Virus record (IMG/VR): IMGVR_UViG_3300027659_000046
Coordinates: 1 to 51,520 of that record
From: a virus
DNA length: 51,520 nucleotides
Direction: 5' to 3' (one strand)
The position numbers and the translations under genes were made by a program. Positions 49,646 to 51,520 of the stretch are shown piece after piece (the first letter of the stretch is position 1; each line of letters begins with the position of its first letter). Below the pieces are notes generated by a model, which made no database searches, had not been told where the DNA came from, and was given only the letters and a program-made list of their open reading frames with translations.

Positions 49646-50200
49646 ATGCCTTTCTTATCAGCATTCACGGTAACACAGGGAGCAGACTGCACATCATTTA
49701 CTGTCAATGATACCACCGACTATACCGTAGAAGGAACAGGTACATTCACAAGCAGGAAGCTATCAATTCAGAAGTCTGATGGGTCTTTCCTGACAATAGG
49801 CGCAACTACATATAATCAGTATGTATGGCCATTTGCATCAGGGAATAGCCTAACCTTTACCGGTTTAGACCAGTACAATAAGCCTTACATAGACAAGGAT
49901 TACTCATTCTTGATTACACTTGTACATACGCCTACAGCAGCACAGCCAGGAAGCGTGTACACAAAATCCTCTGCAGCACCACTCGTTTGTTATACACTAA
50001 GTGGTTTTTACACATTTGCTCATAATATGGCTATAAATAATTCTCTTGAGAAGAATTACAAGTATGTAAAGGATGTGATGAGGCTTTTCATAGAGCAGGA
50101 GTCTGCTAAAAAATCAGCTTTAGATGGAGACTTTCAGTCTTCTCAGTCTTGTTTGGACAGAGCAAAATACATAGTAGATAATCTAACACTAGGATACTAA
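49646..50200 (+). CDS. Unknown tail-module protein
   Basis: The 184-aa product has a beta-rich N-terminal half (FTVTQGADCTSFTVNDTTDY) and a helical C-terminal half (NSLEKNYKYVKDVMRLFIEQ). It has its own -7 element and sits one base before the fibre gene, so it may be a fibre-attachment or chaperone protein. No family was named. Confidence 0.6.
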   Translation: MPFLSAFTVTQGADCTSFTVNDTTDYTVEGTGTFTSRKLSIQKSDGSFLTIGATTYNQYVWPFASGNSLTFTGLDQYNKPYIDKDYSFLITLVHTPTAAQPGSVYTKSSAAPLVCYTLSGFYTFAHNMAINNSLEKNYKYVKDVMRLFIEQESAKKSALDGDFQSSQSCLDRAKYIVDNLTLGY

Positions 50201-50201
50201 G

Positions 50202-51520
50202 ATGGGATATTCTTTATTACAAATATCTGAGATACTTCTCAAAGCGGATAAGACCACGTACAGACTTGGTACTATAGCTTATGAGAATATGTTCTCTGAG
50301 GATAGCGAAGATGTTGACTTTGAAAGAGATATAATCTACATATATAAGAGTGCTGTAGAGTACGCAGATGACTTTCATGTAGGTACAACTAAGCTAGACC
50401 AGGTAGTAGAGAGATTAGCAAATAGATTAGTAATATATAACTACGGACAACTTAATCCGATATATAGCAATGCTATTATATCAAACCCCGTAATACCTAC
50501 AGGATCAGTTCTTAACGATCTTAACGATGTAACGATTACCAACCTTCAGGACAGTCAAATCCTTCGGTATAGTGCATCACTTGGCCAGTGGGTAAACGTG
50601 GGTCCCAACGCAGCCATAAGGTCTTCACAGGCATTTACGGCTACCTTAAACCAGACGGTTTTTGTAACCACAAGTCCATTCACTGCCCCACTTTTGGATG
50701 TGTACCTCAACGGTGTACGCCTAAACAGCTCAAGCTACAGCACGTTTGGAAACTATACGATTACGCTATATGATGGGTCTCTTGCGGACGACATCATTGA
50801 CGTAACCATATACGACCCACAGACTAGCATACTCGACATGATCGGGTACGTAAAGTACGTAGGAGCGACTGCAAACGTAAACCTTGGAGAATTTGGACTA
50901 ACGGCAGGACAAATTACCCTTGATACAAGCCCAACGGGAACGGCAGGTGTTGGAGTAATGAGATGGAATGACACAGATGGCACAGTTGACATAGGTCTTA
51001 AGGGTGGCAATGTAACTTTGCAAGTTGGGCAGGAGCAGGTTATGCGTGTCGTTAATAAGACGGGTGCTGATTTGCTTGAATCTGAATATAGGGCAGTAAG
51101 AATAAGATTAGTTTCAGAGGGTGGCTCGCAAGGTCAACGGTTAGCAGTAGTTCTTGCACAAGGTGATAACGACCCAGATAGCGCAACTACAGTAGGTCTT
51201 GTTACAGAAACAATAGCGAATAATCAAGAAGGTTTTATTACCACAAGTGGTATTGTAAGAGGAATTAATACAACGGGTAGCTTACAAGGTGAAACATGGA
51301 TGGATGGTGATATTTTATATCTCAGCCCAACAGTTGCTGGGGGTTTAACTAAAATAAAACCTACTGCACCAAACCATTTGTTAATACTTGGCTATGTTGT
51401 GTATGCTCACCCTATCAACGGTAAAATAGATGTTAATATTGATAATGGTTATGAGATAGGCGAGTTGCATGATGTTTACGTTCCTACACCTTCAAATAAT
51501 GATGGAATATTTTGGAACAC
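50202..51520 (+). CDS. Tail fibre protein, N-terminal part, cut by window edge
   Basis: An ATG at 50202 opens a frame that runs off the right edge (439 codons seen). It starts with a helical attachment domain (about residues 1-95: LLQISEILLKADKTTYRLGT). Then comes the fibre-like LNDLNDVTITNLQDSQILRY followed by GQWVN, a linker common in receptor-binding fibres, then repeated beta segments (FTATLNQTVFVTTSPFTAPL; LRGI-like turns; QGQRLAVVLAQGDNDPDSAT). The receptor-binding tip should lie beyond the window. Confidence 0.75.
   Translation, partial: MGYSLLQISEILLKADKTTYRLGTIAYENMFSEDSEDVDFERDIIYIYKSAVEYADDFHVGTTKLDQVVERLANRLVIYNYGQLNPIYSNAIISNPVIPTGSVLNDLNDVTITNLQDSQILRYSASLGQWVNVGPNAAIRSSQAFTATLNQTVFVTTSPFTAPLLDVYLNGVRLNSSSYSTFGNYTITLYDGSLADDIIDVTIYDPQTSILDMIGYVKYVGATANVNLGEFGLTAGQITLDTSPTGTAGVGVMRWNDTDGTVDIGLKGGNVTLQVGQEQVMRVVNKTGADLLESEYRAVRIRLVSEGGSQGQRLAVVLAQGDNDPDSATTVGLVTETIANNQEGFITTSGIVRGINTTGSLQGETWMDGDILYLSPTVAGGLTKIKPTAPNHLLILGYVVYAHPINGKIDVNIDNGYEIGELHDVYVPTPSNNDGIFWN

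Overview
The window is most of the genome of a tailed, podovirus-like phage of a Bacteroidota host. The phage call rests on a contiguous packaging and virion module: large terminase, portal, scaffold, major capsid protein, head-tail adaptors, a 1338-aa nozzle-like protein, three internal/ejection-type proteins and a tail fibre. The host call rests on three things. Promoters fit the Bacteroidota pattern TTTG-N19-TAnnTTTG (exact at 21358-21388 on + and 25058-25088 on -). Leaders are AT-rich with almost no Shine-Dalgarno sites. The primase belongs to the BT4734/VirE-N type common in that phylum. No integrase, transposase, CRISPR array, rRNA or complete tRNA was seen. The layout recalls crAss-like and Cellulophaga podoviruses, but a family assignment would need TerL and MCP trees.

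Layout: 2-1007 (+) is the tail of a late operon with the C-terminus of an M15 endolysin, a one-helix membrane protein (holin candidate) and two small proteins. 1004-19542 (-) is a long, tightly packed early/middle block. It holds a phosphoesterase, a DUF1064-type nuclease, a primase-helicase, an SSB-like protein, a RecE-like exonuclease with a Rad52-like annealing protein, two stand-alone DnaA domain-IV-like proteins, two cytosine methyltransferases, a second phosphoesterase, a dNMP kinase, an M20-type peptidase and many small unknown or membrane proteins. Hairpin terminators and two structured non-coding stretches interrupt the block. 19598-about 20290 (-) is a gene-free stretch that reads as one large ornate structured RNA ending in a tRNA acceptor/T-arm-like fold; it is the most interesting element in the window. 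20797-21640 is the divergent control region, with a cruciform and a tandem palindromic promoter/operator.

21641-51520 (+) is the late block. It opens with a RepL-like winged-helix protein, an HEYSH metallopeptidase and a string of tiny lysine-rich proteins, then the packaging, capsid, tail and ejection genes, and ends inside a tail-fibre gene. A lone minus-strand pair of membrane micropeptides with its own perfect promoter interrupts it at 24784-25088.

The left edge cuts an endolysin and the right edge cuts a fibre, both on +, so the two ends probably lie close together on a circular or circularly permuted map. No DNA polymerase or RNA polymerase is encoded here. Replication therefore probably uses the host replisome recruited by the phage primase-helicase, the DnaA-like proteins and/or the RepL-like protein. 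Late genes use TAnnTTTG elements placed so close to the ATG that several mRNAs should be leaderless or nearly so.
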